From NCBI GenBank assembly GCA_963930655.1, contig OZ005611.1, forward strand, positions 24,477,001-24,541,000: a DNA stretch of 64,000 nt. Direction: 5' to 3'. Under the pieces are notes generated by a model. That model was not told the origin of the DNA. It searched no databases and saw only the letters and a program-made list of their open reading frames with translations. This document shows positions 48,784-59,700 of this stretch, piece after piece; position 1 is the stretch's first letter; each line of letters starts with the position of its first letter. The position numbers and the translations under genes are program-made. Source of the DNA: Myrica gale. Its lineage: Eukaryota > Streptophyta > Magnoliopsida > Fagales > Myricaceae.

Positions 48784-49553
48784 TGAAAAGTAAAAACAAA
48801 AACGTAAAAGTTAGAAACTTCTCGACAGTCAATTTTCCCGTTCTTACCCAGTTACCCGTTCTTCCTCTTTGAAAATTTTCCCCAAATTCAACTGTAGCCC
48901 TAAACCCACCCCCACCGGTAGCCATAGTTGTTGATTCGAGGAAGCTTCTCAGTCCTGCGACAGCCAGGATCTTCATTAGCTGAATTCGAGGTAAATAGTT
49001 CGATTTGTTTGTTAATGTTGTTTTATTGTCATCCTTTAACTATGTTTACACTTTTTAGTTGTCATGTGTTTACACTTTTTTTGTCTATTATTTGGTCAGT
49101 AGTGTAGGGACCATTTGTGTGTTTTTTTAATTTAAGCAGTTACGTTTGTGTTGGGTGTGATATTCTTTGTCTGCACGTGCTTGTTTGTTGTGAAAAAATT
49201 TGTTCTTTATTCATTAGTGGAGGGACCCATTTGTGTGCTTGTTTTGGTTGTCGACCTAATGTTCTGTATTTAATTCAGCTTGGTAACTTTTACTCTGGAA
49301 TGAACGTCATGATTTTAGTTCAATACGTGGGGACCTAAAATCCTGATAGTACGATACAGAGAGAAAGAGAGATGTGGAGGACATTGGTCACTTATTTCCA
49401 AGATTGACATTCGTGTCTTTTATCAATATTTTACTTGATTGCTCTTTGTGGAGTTCTTGTGATCTGTTAAGACATTAGTTAATTTAATATAATGTTTAAC
49501 TGAACTTTAATTTGTATTGATGACAAAGTTCTATTTTTCATTGTTATCCAGCA

Positions 49554-52500
49554 ATGGTGCATATCTATGTACACCATGGTGGATCACTAAGTCAATTGTT
49601 GAATGTCTATGCTGGAGGTGAGGTTGAGCATATAGGGAACGTTGATCCGGACTACCTCTCAGTGGTGGTCCTTAAGAAGTTTGTCAGCAAAAAGATGAGA
49701 TACTGTAATGTTGATAAATTCGCCTATAAGTTTTGCCATGATGAGGCAACTCCATTCATATATCTCACGAGCGACGATGATGTGCGGGGCTTGCTGGATA
49801 TTTTGGTGCAGCAAAGGAAGAAAGATTTGCACTTGTATGTCGTGCATTCGGTAGATATTCCAGAGGTTATAGATGATTTGGATGATGACTATTATGGTGT
49901 TGGGTATGATATGGACAGTGAGAATGAAGAGGGTGACGATGTGGTTGAGGTTGAAGTGGGTGACGATGAAGAGGGTGACGATGATGTCGGGGTTGAGTTT
50001 GAGGTGGAAGAACCTGAATTGAGTGACTTTGAGGGCAGTGTTGGGGAGGAACAACCAGAGCTTTATCCAGACAATAACGATATGGATACAGCGAAGAGGG
50101 ATCGGGACAATGTTATGACATGGTTTGGAGCAACTCATTCAGTTGCTAGGGAGACTGATGAGGCACCCCAGGAGTCTACTGAGGCTGAAGATAGCATGAG
50201 TGAGGGTGCTAATGAAGGTAACGAAGGACTTGAAGGTAGGACGAAGTCTTCGGAGTTTCATGAGACAGACCTTACATCTGGAAGGAGGCTGAGGTTATGC
50301 ACAGGGACGAGGTTTGGAAACTTAAACCTTTTCAAGAGAGCGCTTCAACTATTTTGCATTCAAAATGGGTTCGCGTTCAGTTATGTCAAATCTGATCGGT
50401 CACGTGTGACAGCCAAGTGCAAGGCACCAAGGTTGCAATTGGAGAATTCATTGCTCCATTCAGAATCAAGGGGGTGGATTCGAAATCAAGACTATGACAT
50501 CGAGACACCGATGCGGTACCCATTACATAAATGCCGCTGTGACTGCAAAATGGATTGCCACACAATATTTGGAAAAGATCAGAGACACTCCAAATTTGAC
50601 CATCACCGCACTTATTGAAGAGATTAAGAGAGATTGGATGGTGGGTGTCTCGAAGGACAAGGCATATCGGGCGTTAAGGATAGCCTTGGAGAGGATTAAT
50701 GGGAAACATGAAGAGCAGTATAAGCGGTGCTATGATTATGCAGCCTCGATCGGACAATGGAATCCTGGGAGTGTGGTAATTGTTCACAGAGATCATGCTT
50801 TATTCAAACGCATGTATGTGCGTCTAAATGCATGTAGAACGGGGTTTTTGACAGGGTGTAGACCTGTTATATCGGTTGATGCTTGTCATTTAAAGGGACC
50901 ATATGGTGGTCAACTTTTCTGTGCTGTGGCAAAGGACGCGAACGAGGATATGTTCCCTATCGCGTATGCGGTATGTGAGAACGAGTGTCGTGCTTCATGG
51001 GTGTGGTTTCTTGATGCATTGATTGATGATGTTGGTACATTTGATACTCGCCCATGGGTGTTTATATCCGACCGTCAAAAGGTATCTCTAGACCGAGTCA
51101 TTAGTAGCTTTCGAGTCTTATTTAGTTCATAACTAACATAAGTGATTTGTTCACAATTTTTGTAGGGGTTGCTTGATGCATTTGAGATTTTACTGCCATC
51201 AACAGAGCATCGATATTGTATTAAGCACTTGCATGCAAACATGAAATCGCACGGATGGAAGGGGCAAGCTTACAAAGAGGTGCTATGGAGGTGTGCAAAA
51301 GCCGCCAATGTTTTAGAGTTTGAGAGACACATGAAAGAAATGGAAGCCTTGAACGTGGATGCACACTTTTATCTCTCCGAAATTCCTCCCAAGGCATGAT
51401 ACATATACACTTTATTTTTTGTAATTAATAAAATATGTTCTTATTTATTGTTTAAGTTGCGTACTTTAATTAATGGCATTAACTCTTGTAGGCATGGTCT
51501 CGACATGCTTTCTCTACGAATTGCAAGAGTGATATGCTTCTCAATAACATCGCGGAGTCATTTAACGCTTGGGTACTTGAAGCGAGAGATAAGCCATTGC
51601 TGAGTATGTTAGAGATCATCAGACGGATGTTGATGAATCGCTTTCGCCAGAAGCGAGATGGGCTTCTGAATGCAACTTTCAACATTTGCCCACGAATACA
51701 AGAAAAGCTGGAGAAGAATAAAGAGTTGGGTACCCATTACATATGTAGATGGGGGAATGGTGTGGAGTTTGAGGTGGACCACCATACTGAGGACAGAAGG
51801 GTGGTGAATATTTCAGCTAGAACCTGCACATGTGGTAGGTGGCAGCTGAATGGCATTCCTTGTGCACATGCCGTCTCTGCCATATATTTCTCCCGTAGGG
51901 AGCCAGAAGAGTTTGTAGACAACTGCTATCGCATTGAAGCTTATCGACGAGCATACCAGCTACCTATAGAAGCGATGCCGGGTCCTTCAGAGTGGCCGCA
52001 CATAGAAGTAGACCCCCCCACACTTCCACCCGATGTAAGGGTAAGAGCAGGACGTCCCAGGATGTCAAGGCGTAGGGCGGAGGATGAGCCACCACCTCCG
52101 GGGCGGGTGTCGAGACGTGGTTACATAACAAAGTGCGGGAGGTGTGGAACTGTTGGTCATAACGCAAGGAGATGTAAGTTGCCACCGAAGGCCGGGGAAC
52201 GAAAGTATCCCCCAAAACCATACAAGAATACAAATGATAGAAGAAATGTAAGAAACTATAATTTTCTATCAAAACATTGCATATATTGTATTAATAGCTA
52301 ACCAAGTAATATCTGATGTTTATGTCATCCCAGCTACAGGATGGGGAGGGTACATCCGGTACGGGTCAAGCAGCTGGTATGGATCACTCAGGCCTTGCCA
52401 CCAGGACCCGTGGTATGAGTCAGCCTGTTCCTCGTCCTGACCAAGAGGGCACTACCAACAACACTCGTGGGAGTCGGGTAATAAATCTCCCGATGTGTTC

Positions 52501-52648
52501 GTTGATTTGCTTTTACATATTAGGCAACTCATAGTTCTAAATTTGTCTATGAACGCAGCGAAGAGAACCAGGTATCGATGGAGCCGAACCAGAACGTGTT
52601 TCAAGTAGGCGTGCTAAAGGTGTTCAGAGAGCACGGGTCACTCAATGA
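49554..52648 (+). CDS. MULE transposase (MURA-like), five exons, one frameshift
   Basis: Exons are 49554-51081, 51166-51393, 51492-52247, 52334-52477 and 52559-52648 (TGA), about 914 aa. The N terminus MVHIYVHHGGSLSQLLNVYA is a PB1-like/PMD-type module, followed by an acidic Asp/Glu-rich stretch. The Mu DNA-binding region comes next, then the MULE catalytic domain with D in VISVDACHLKGPYGG, D in FISDRQKG, the HRYCIKHLHANM C/H motif and E in NIAESFNAW. A SWIM zinc finger (CTCGRWQLNGIPCAHAV) and zinc knuckle (CGRCGTVGHNARRC) complete it. Exon 1 has 1,528 bp, one too many: an extra C at 50427-50428 breaks the frame just before the GCNW zinc-binding segment, and the right frame resumes there. Intron 2 has a GC donor (AAG/GCATGA). 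Confidence 0.9.
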
Positions 52649-52666
52649 TGAGATTCTAAATGTGAT

Positions 52667-52930
52667 CTTGAAGTTTTTTGGCTTGGATGGGTTTTAGTGG
52701 TTATGTGAAGTTTTTACGGACTGGTTGGGTTATGGCTACATTTTTGTAATGAGTGTTGATCGCTCTTAAGAAACAGATATGTAATTATGTACGATGAACA
52801 ATGCATGTATCCAGATTTGATTGGACTTGAAGTTTTTTGGCTTGGTTGGGTTTTAGTGGTTCTGTGAAGTTTTTTTGGACTGGTTGGGTTATGGTTACAT
52901 TTTTGTAATGAGTGTTGATCGCTCTTAATT
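52667..52930 (+). repeat. Tandem duplication (period about 159 bp) after the transposase stop
   Basis: The block starting CTTGAAGTTTTTTGGCTTGG occurs at 52667 and again at 52826. Each copy runs about 100 bp with a few differences, to GAGTGTTGATCGCTCTTAA. It lies in the transposase 3' UTR, between the two convergent genes. Confidence 0.8.
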
Positions 52931-53221
52931 TGTATCCAGATTACATGTTTTATCTGGATGGGTTGTGTATTGGACAGATTGCTTTATCTGGATGCATGTA
53001 TCCTGTGGTGTATTTTATAAACTGTTTTGACAGTTGCTAGGGAATGTCAATGCATTTTACAAATTGAATTCACAACCCTTAATAAAATGTCAAATTGCAT
53101 TTTTCAAATTGAATAAGCAGAACAAAATACTTCTCAGATTGCATAACACAATAGTTGTCGATAATATAATTTAAAGAATGTTTTGCAATACAAATCAGAT
53201 TGCATTTCACTGATGTATACA

Positions 53222-53431
53222 ACGAGCTGTCCCATTACACAAAAGTGCCTAACCAGACTGTCGAACCAGAGGGGTTGTCAAGCCTACTACCAGAGATCTA
53301 CAAGCTGGCCCATTACACAAAAGTGCACAATAGAGTGCCCAACCAGACAACAACTAACTACTACAGAACTACAAGCTGTCCCATTCTCCTAAAACATAGT
53401 ACCAGCCAAGTTCAAGCTGTCCCATTACACA
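53222..53431 (-). repeat. Short repeats around CAAGCTGTCCCATTACAC in the GRF gene 3' end
   Basis: Copies of (C/G)AGCT(G)GCCCATTACAC-like sequence occur near 53224, 53302, 53372 and 53415, some followed by AAAAGTGC and AACCAGAC. The unit also covers the GRF stop codon, so the 3' UTR appears to have grown by duplication of the coding end. Confidence 0.6.
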
Positions 53432-54517
53432 GACCCTTCAGCTGATATGCATGGCTTACATAGATATAATAAACTCATTCCAATTGTTAGTACCCAAGAC
53501 CCAAGCAAATAGTATGTCATGCGCTTCTCTTTCTTCTTGAATTTCTGTTGCTCAGCTTCCAACTTCTTCATCTTCTTGATGATTGGAGGTAAAAACACCT
53601 GACCGCGTGGACAAGTTGGTGGATCGACCCATTGGAAGAAATTACAACCTGACTGATGAGAAATGAAGAACTTATAAGCTCAATGTATCATATAAAATGT
53701 GTTGGGCTACTGCCAGAAAAATTATGTATCATAAGGCATATATTAACTCTGATCTGTACAACACAAATAATCAAATGACCCAAGCAAATGGACGAACATT
53801 TATCCTATATGTACACTATATTCACTTTAGCACTATCTCAGAGCAGTTCGCATCAGCATAAGCACTATCTAGCAACACAAAAGACATTGTAGATAACCAA
53901 TGGGCATAAATCACAAAATGCAGATCTGCACTCGTCTTACACAGGTAACATATGCCAACGATTGTTAGCAAAACTCTCTGCAAAAGCCTTTCTCACATGC
54001 CCAAAATGATTAGAATAACCAATTCAAATTTCTTCTTTTTTTTTCATTTTCTTTAGGTCATTCCACATTACAGCATTAACTAGTAATTACAGAGGGGTAC
54101 AGATGAGATCATCGTCTTCCATGGTTTCATCTTTGATAAACAAAGAATTATCGTAACACGCAACACACAACATTCTGTAGACAACCAACATTCAAAGAAT
54201 CAAATTCGGATCAGCACTATCTAGCAACACAAAAATGTAAAGTGATTTCAACGGGAGCAATTATTTCCTTGCAAAAAATTACAACTACAACTACAGATGA
54301 AACTTACACTCTTGCCACTGAACATGGGACATCCATAAAATTGGCGTCCTGGGTTACCATCAGTCAATGATGTCCTCAGGCATGCTCGAAGACCACATTC
54401 GCAACTCACATCGTCGAGAAACACCACCCCACATTGGGAAACACCAGATCGGTGGGAGGAAGACTGAGACGCTGAGTGCATTGGGCTGCGCTTGGCGTTG
54501 ACCTCGATTTTCTTCAT
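53425..54517 (-). CDS. GRF-type zinc-finger protein with C-terminal membrane helix, in the mudrB position
   Basis: Exons on the minus strand are 54517-54308 and 53652-53425 (stop 53427-53425), 145 aa in phase. It starts MKKIEVNAKRSPMHSASQSS. The GRF zinc finger spans the splice junction: CECGLRACLRTSLTDGNPGR, then QFYGCPMF, then after the intron SGCNFFQWVDPPTCPRGQ. A Lys/Glu-rich coiled-coil-like stretch (IIKKMKKLEAEQQKFKKKEK) and a hydrophobic helix (YYLLGSWVLTIGMSLLYLC) follow. GRF fingers bind single-stranded DNA in NEIL3 and APE2; stand-alone plant GRF proteins of this layout are common, but their function is unknown to me. Its location inside the TIRs and convergent to the transposase shows it moves with the MULE. 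It may be an accessory protein or a captured host gene. The 655-bp intron has internal repeats. Confidence 0.85.
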
Positions 54518-54661
54518 CGGGAAATTTAGGGTTCTTAGTATTGAATGAGAGAGATTGAGGGAAAACTTTCGAATTGGGAGTACGGGAAAAAATGTGAGAT
54601 TGGGGGAAAATGACAGTAGGGTTCTAAACGTTCTCGTTTCAAGTGGACTTGCGATTTGGTT

Positions 54662-55021
54662 TTTTGTTTCTTTTCTATTTCATTAAACTGACCCCATTTG
54701 CGTTTTGCGTCTGTTTGTTTTTTTTAAGTTTTTTTCTTCTTTAATTTTTATGTCTTTCGTTTCTTATCGATTAGTATTTTTTTATTTTTTATGTGACGTG
54801 GCAATACAGGTGGCAAAATGACACATGTCCACCAAATATTGGTCCACGTGTCTACCTCTGAGCCACATCAGCACATGCCGTTAAAGGAGAAGACGGACAG
54901 AGGACGAAAGGGTATATATTTGATTGGACTTGCACCACAGGGTTATAAATCAAACTTTTCATACCCCAGGGGTATCTATGCAAAAAGTTTATACCACAGG
55001 GGTATACAGTGCATTTAACCC
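54662..55021 (-). repeat. MULE right terminal inverted repeat
   Basis: It is the inverted copy of the left TIR and lies about 145 bp upstream of the GRF gene ATG, so it is the likely promoter of that gene. Confidence 0.9.
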
Positions 55022-55030
55022 TAAAATCTT

Positions 55031-56777
55031 TGACATTTTATTATTTGGTGGTAATAAAGTTCTACTTTTAAACTATTTCTTTAAAAATGTGAAAATTTCT
55101 TATCGCCAGACATCAAAAAACTTGAGATGAGAATATTGACCTCCTAGATATTTATAGGCATGTTCGGTTGAGTGTTTTTTTTTAGGATTTGTATCCTACT
55201 TTTATATTTACATGTCAAACATCACAAAACACACGTATTTCAATACAGCACTTTATTACTTTTTTTACAAACATCAATCCATTTTAACAACTTCATGTCA
55301 ATACAACTTTAATATCACTTAAATATTAACAATTTTATCAAAATTCTACAAAATTTTTCCAAACCAACGCTCATTATGGTGTTGTTTGAATGTAGAAATT
55401 TTGGATATTAAGGTTTGTGAAAAGTAAAGATATTTTATGGAAGCTGATAAAAAGGTGAAGAGAAAATTTTTTTAATAAATATTATAATAATAAAAAATTG
55501 GGGTTGAAACGAGTCGTATATATTTCTTTTAATCGAGACACGTTTTATTGAAAGGAACAAAAATTACCGTTGAGAACTTAAAGCAACTTTGTAACGTGTA
55601 TTTGGTTCTGTCGGGTCCAGACTCAGCCACGTGGGTAGAGAGGACTCATTCACAGCTGTCAAATGACGTGGGGAAAACTCATACCCTTTGTACATCACTC
55701 GGCATACTGAGGCATTACATATGAACACTTTGACTGGGTGTAGAGCCAATACATTCCACGAGACCGAGTCGGTGAGAGGCCGAAAGTATTAAAATGAAAG
55801 GAACTGAGTCAAAACATGAACTTTAGAATTTCTTCTCTCTTTCTAAGGACAGTAGTCTTCTACAAAGATCAAAGAGCAGCTCTCAAAACATATTAATTTT
55901 TCTCAGCAAATAAGCAGATCTATCTCCCGGGAAAGTAGTGCTTGTTTCCCTGGAAAACCCACCAGAACATAGAGACTCGTTGTTGACTTCATAAGTCAGG
56001 TCAATTTTCTTTCTCTCTCTCTCACACACACATTTGCGTAATTTGGATTGTTAGATGTTCTTTAAGTTTACATGGTATCTCTCTGTTTGGTTTCTGAGGC
56101 AATTGCGGAAGCCCTGCCTGGCAGATAACGAAATGGTAGAATTTATGTTACATGAGTGTTGGTCTCTAAACAATGAAATCTTAGTCAAGTAAGCATAAGC
56201 GTTATATTCCATTATATTCAGCTGAGAGAATGAAGTTTGGGATATGAATCAATTCGTGTTTCCTTTTCATGAATACTGTTCATTACCAAACTAAACATAA
56301 CTGGAGAGAATCTGAAATTTAACTTGAAGATGTTTCAGAGCATCATTTTATCTTTTGTTTGTCACGCTTAGGATACTTATAGCATTTTAGGAGGAAAAGG
56401 AAAGAAATTGAGTTTCTGAGTCTGGATTTCTTTTCATTTTCTCAGACTTGATGGCGACGATATGGTTCCTCAGTTGACCTGGCTTAGTTCTGCTGGAGAA
56501 TTCTGTTTCTAGGTAAGAGGAAAGCGAAAGGGATATTACTTTTTTGTTACCAACAGATAAGACATGAGGTTCAAATTCAAGATTTTGTTGGGTCCTTGAG
56601 AATTATTAGTACCCAAATACTTCCTCCTTTGTAAGTAGAAATAACAAAAGGCACCATAACAAAGAGTTGATCGTGTCTTGTTCTCTGGCTATTTTGGCAG
56701 GCATCTACCTTTGGTAGTTGTCATGCGGTTTATAGAGCTGAGGGACATTTTGTGTAATTTTTTCTTTGTCTAGTGAG
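55031..56777 (+). promoter_or_regulatory. Upstream region and 5' UTR of the U-box gene
   Basis: A segment at 55157-55372 starts GGCATGTTCGGTTGAG and may be a MITE remnant (weak). GCCACGTGGG at 55627 is a G-box-type element. CT-rich sequence near 56010 follows a possible 5' UTR donor (TCAG/GTCAATT near 56000), with a possible acceptor TTTTGGCAG at about 56700. That would give a 5' UTR intron of about 0.7 kb. Confidence 0.45.
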
Positions 56778-59700
56778 ATGGCAAAGGACCAGATTAGTAG
56801 TGTCTCTCCAGTTCCCGTATCAGAGTTACTCTCCCAGACTGTCCATGCAATATCTGATACCGTACATGCAGCCAAGGAAGTCCTCATTCAGAAGGAGAAT
56901 TTCCAGAAATTCTTGACTTACTTGGAGAAGATCGCATCTCTCTTAAAAGCATTGTCGGACCTAAACTTAGAGCATTCCAAGAGCATAGAAAATGCTGTGG
57001 AGATCCTCAATCGAGAGATTAAAGTTGCCAAGCAGCTGGCTCTTGAGTGCACAAACAGAAACAAGGTTTATCTCTTAATCAACTGCCGGAAGATTGTTAA
57101 GGTTTTAGAAGATAGTACAAAAGAGATTAGCCGGGTGCTAAGCCTTATCCCCTTGGCCAATATACATATTTCATCAGGTATAAAAGACCAGCTTAGTGAG
57201 CTGTCCAAGGATATGCAGCATGCGGAATTTCGTGTAGCTGTATTGGAGGAAGAAATTTTGGCAAAGATTCAGTTAGGAACTCAGGAGAGGAATAATCAAT
57301 CATATGCAAATCATTTGTTAGTTCAAATTGCTGAGGCTGTTGGGATATCCACTGAGAATTCTGAACTGAAGAAAGAATTCCAAGAATTCAAAAGGGAAAG
57401 AGAAGCTGCCACGCTGAATAATGTCTCAGCAGAAGGTTTAAAAATAGAGCAGATGCTTTCATTGCTAGAAAAGGCTGATGCTACACCATCTTTTGAGGAA
57501 AAGATGAAGGAATATTTTGAAAAGCACGACTCTTTAGGAAGGCAACCATTGGAACCTCTTAAGTCGTTTGATTGCCCCATCACTCATGCTGTTATGGTTG
57601 ACCCTGTGGAAACTTCCTCTGGTCAGACGTTTGAGAGAAGTGCCATAGAGAGGTGGTTTGCTGAAGGGAATGATATTTGCCCCTTGACCATGGTTCCCTT
57701 GAACACTTTGGTTCTTCGACCTAACAAAACTCTTCAACAATCAATTGAAGAATGGAAGAACAGGAACACAATCATTACCATAGCCTCTATCAAATCCTGC
57801 CTCCAGTCTTGTGAAGAGCAAGAAATGCTTCAATCCTTATGCAAACTGCGAGATATTTGCAAAGAAAGAGACTTGCACCGTGAATGGATAGTAATGGAAG
57901 ACTACATTCCAGTTCTTATAGGACTTCTCAATGAAAAGAATTGTGAGATAAGAAAGGAAGCGCTGTTCATCTTATTTATGCTCGCAAAAGATAGTGAAGA
58001 CAATAAGGTACCTTTGACTCCATTCTCATTTATGGTTAATGGAGCTAAACAGATTATTCTATTCTTCATGCTATGCTACTTCACCTGTGAGGAGATAGAC
58101 ATGCGCAGATTTGGTTTGGGGTGCTTCATTTTATTGGTTTTGTAGTGCTTCTTACTTTACTGACCTTCTCATCATGGAGATAAGCCAACCTCCTTATTTT
58201 TTCAATTGGGCTGAGATGGAAATTTTCAAATGCTAATCAACCACACTCTTTTGGCAGGAAAACATCTCTAAGGTTGATAATGCCCTTGAATCCATCGTCC
58301 ACTCACTTGCACGCAAAATTGCTGAAAGTAAGTTAGCATTGCAGTTGTTACTGGAACTGTCTAGAAGTAATGCAGTACGAGGTTCTATTGGAACAGTTCA
58401 GGGCTGCATACTTCTCCTGGTGACCATTTTAGGCAGTGATGACATTCAAGCTGCCAAAGATGCCCAAGAGCTTCTGGAGAATTTGTCTTTCCTTGATCAG
58501 AATGTTATATTGATGGCAAAAGCTAGTCATTTTAAACATTTGATACGGCTTCTTTCTTCAGGTATGTCGGGAGCTTGAATCAGATAGTCAGATGCTTCAC
58601 TCGTATGGTTTAAATTTGACCAGCATTGCTTTCTTTGGAGTTGTTGGAATTGCTTTCTTAGAAAACGTGTAGATTCTGTAATGTTTAGTATTGAGTATTA
58701 TGCAATGATCTGTATCCTTCAAGGATACATCACTCACATATGGAACAGTTCACAGTTCAAAGTAGAGAACCAAGAAGATGCAGTTTCCATATAAGGATGA
58801 AGAGCCTTGATCAGTAAGAAGATACTGATAAATTGTAAGACTTCGGTTAGTGAGACGGCGCCCTAACATGGTCCTCCTGTGTGGGGAGTAGCCAAGTTGA
58901 CAGCTATAAAGGCTAAAGATACCTATATTTATTCTGATTGAGTAAGTAATAATTAATTACATAATATTTTTTTGTTTATTTAAGTTAATATGAAAAATCT
59001 GGTAAAACCAAAAATTAGAAAAAAGAAATGTAGACCCAAAACTTCTCTTTGTTTTGAACTAACTTAAAAGAAGGTTTAATACCCAAATTAAAAGCCAATT
59101 ATGGGGTGAAGCTTAAGTTAGGAGTAGAGTGTACTCTCACGACTATTGTACTTCATCATAATCACTTCTATTCTTATCTGTACGTCTTCGTGCCACCTAA
59201 ACATTGTGTCTCTCCTCTGGAGGGTTAATTTTTTTGTTTTCTCTTCTCTGCCGTGTTTTGACCAAAAATCCTACTTTGCTTTTGGGTTGTTGTATTGATC
59301 AACTTGCTGTTTGAATAGCCCTTTTAAATCTTATTGGTTATCCAAGTTTTGCTTCTATTAGGAATTTGTGATACTTCCTATTGCTTTGTCTGTGAAGTTT
59401 GATGTATAGAGATTTGATGAAGATATACTTCCAATCTTCACTGTTTGAAGGTACATTCTCCACATTCATGGTAGGAACTTGTCAAAACTTTGGAGTTTGG
59501 AGGGTAAAGCAAAGAAATTGGCATTAATTTCAGCAAACGATTAGGGAGGTGTAAAGGAGATCTCTTGTGTGGTTTAACAGAATTCAGACCTAGTTGGACT
59601 TCTGTTTTCTACTAAATCTCATGTTGAAAATAGAGAAATAGGAGGTGCATTGTAGCTATATAAGGGTAAAATCTCATGTCGGTAAAAGTGAAGCAGAGAA

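Larger units (their letters stand above)
48421..55021. mobile_element. MuDR-like MULE with two convergent genes
   Basis: The 6,601-bp element begins GGGTTAAATGCACTG and ends CAGTGCATTTAACCC. Inverted repeats of about 360 bp are roughly 98-99% identical by eye. A perfect 9-bp duplication TAAAATCTT flanks it at 48412-48420 and 55022-55030; long TIRs plus a 9-bp TSD are the Mutator hallmark. It carries a MURA-like transposase on + (49554-52648) and a GRF zinc-finger gene on - (54517-53425), each reading inward from a TIR as mudrA and mudrB do in maize MuDR. Similar TIRs and a clean TSD suggest recent insertion, although the transposase has one frameshift. Confidence 0.95.

Noticed and set aside
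49659-50138. 159-codon open frame on the minus strand
   Set aside because: Antisense shadow of the acidic Asp/Glu region of the MULE transposase (GAT/GAG codons read as ATC/CTC).
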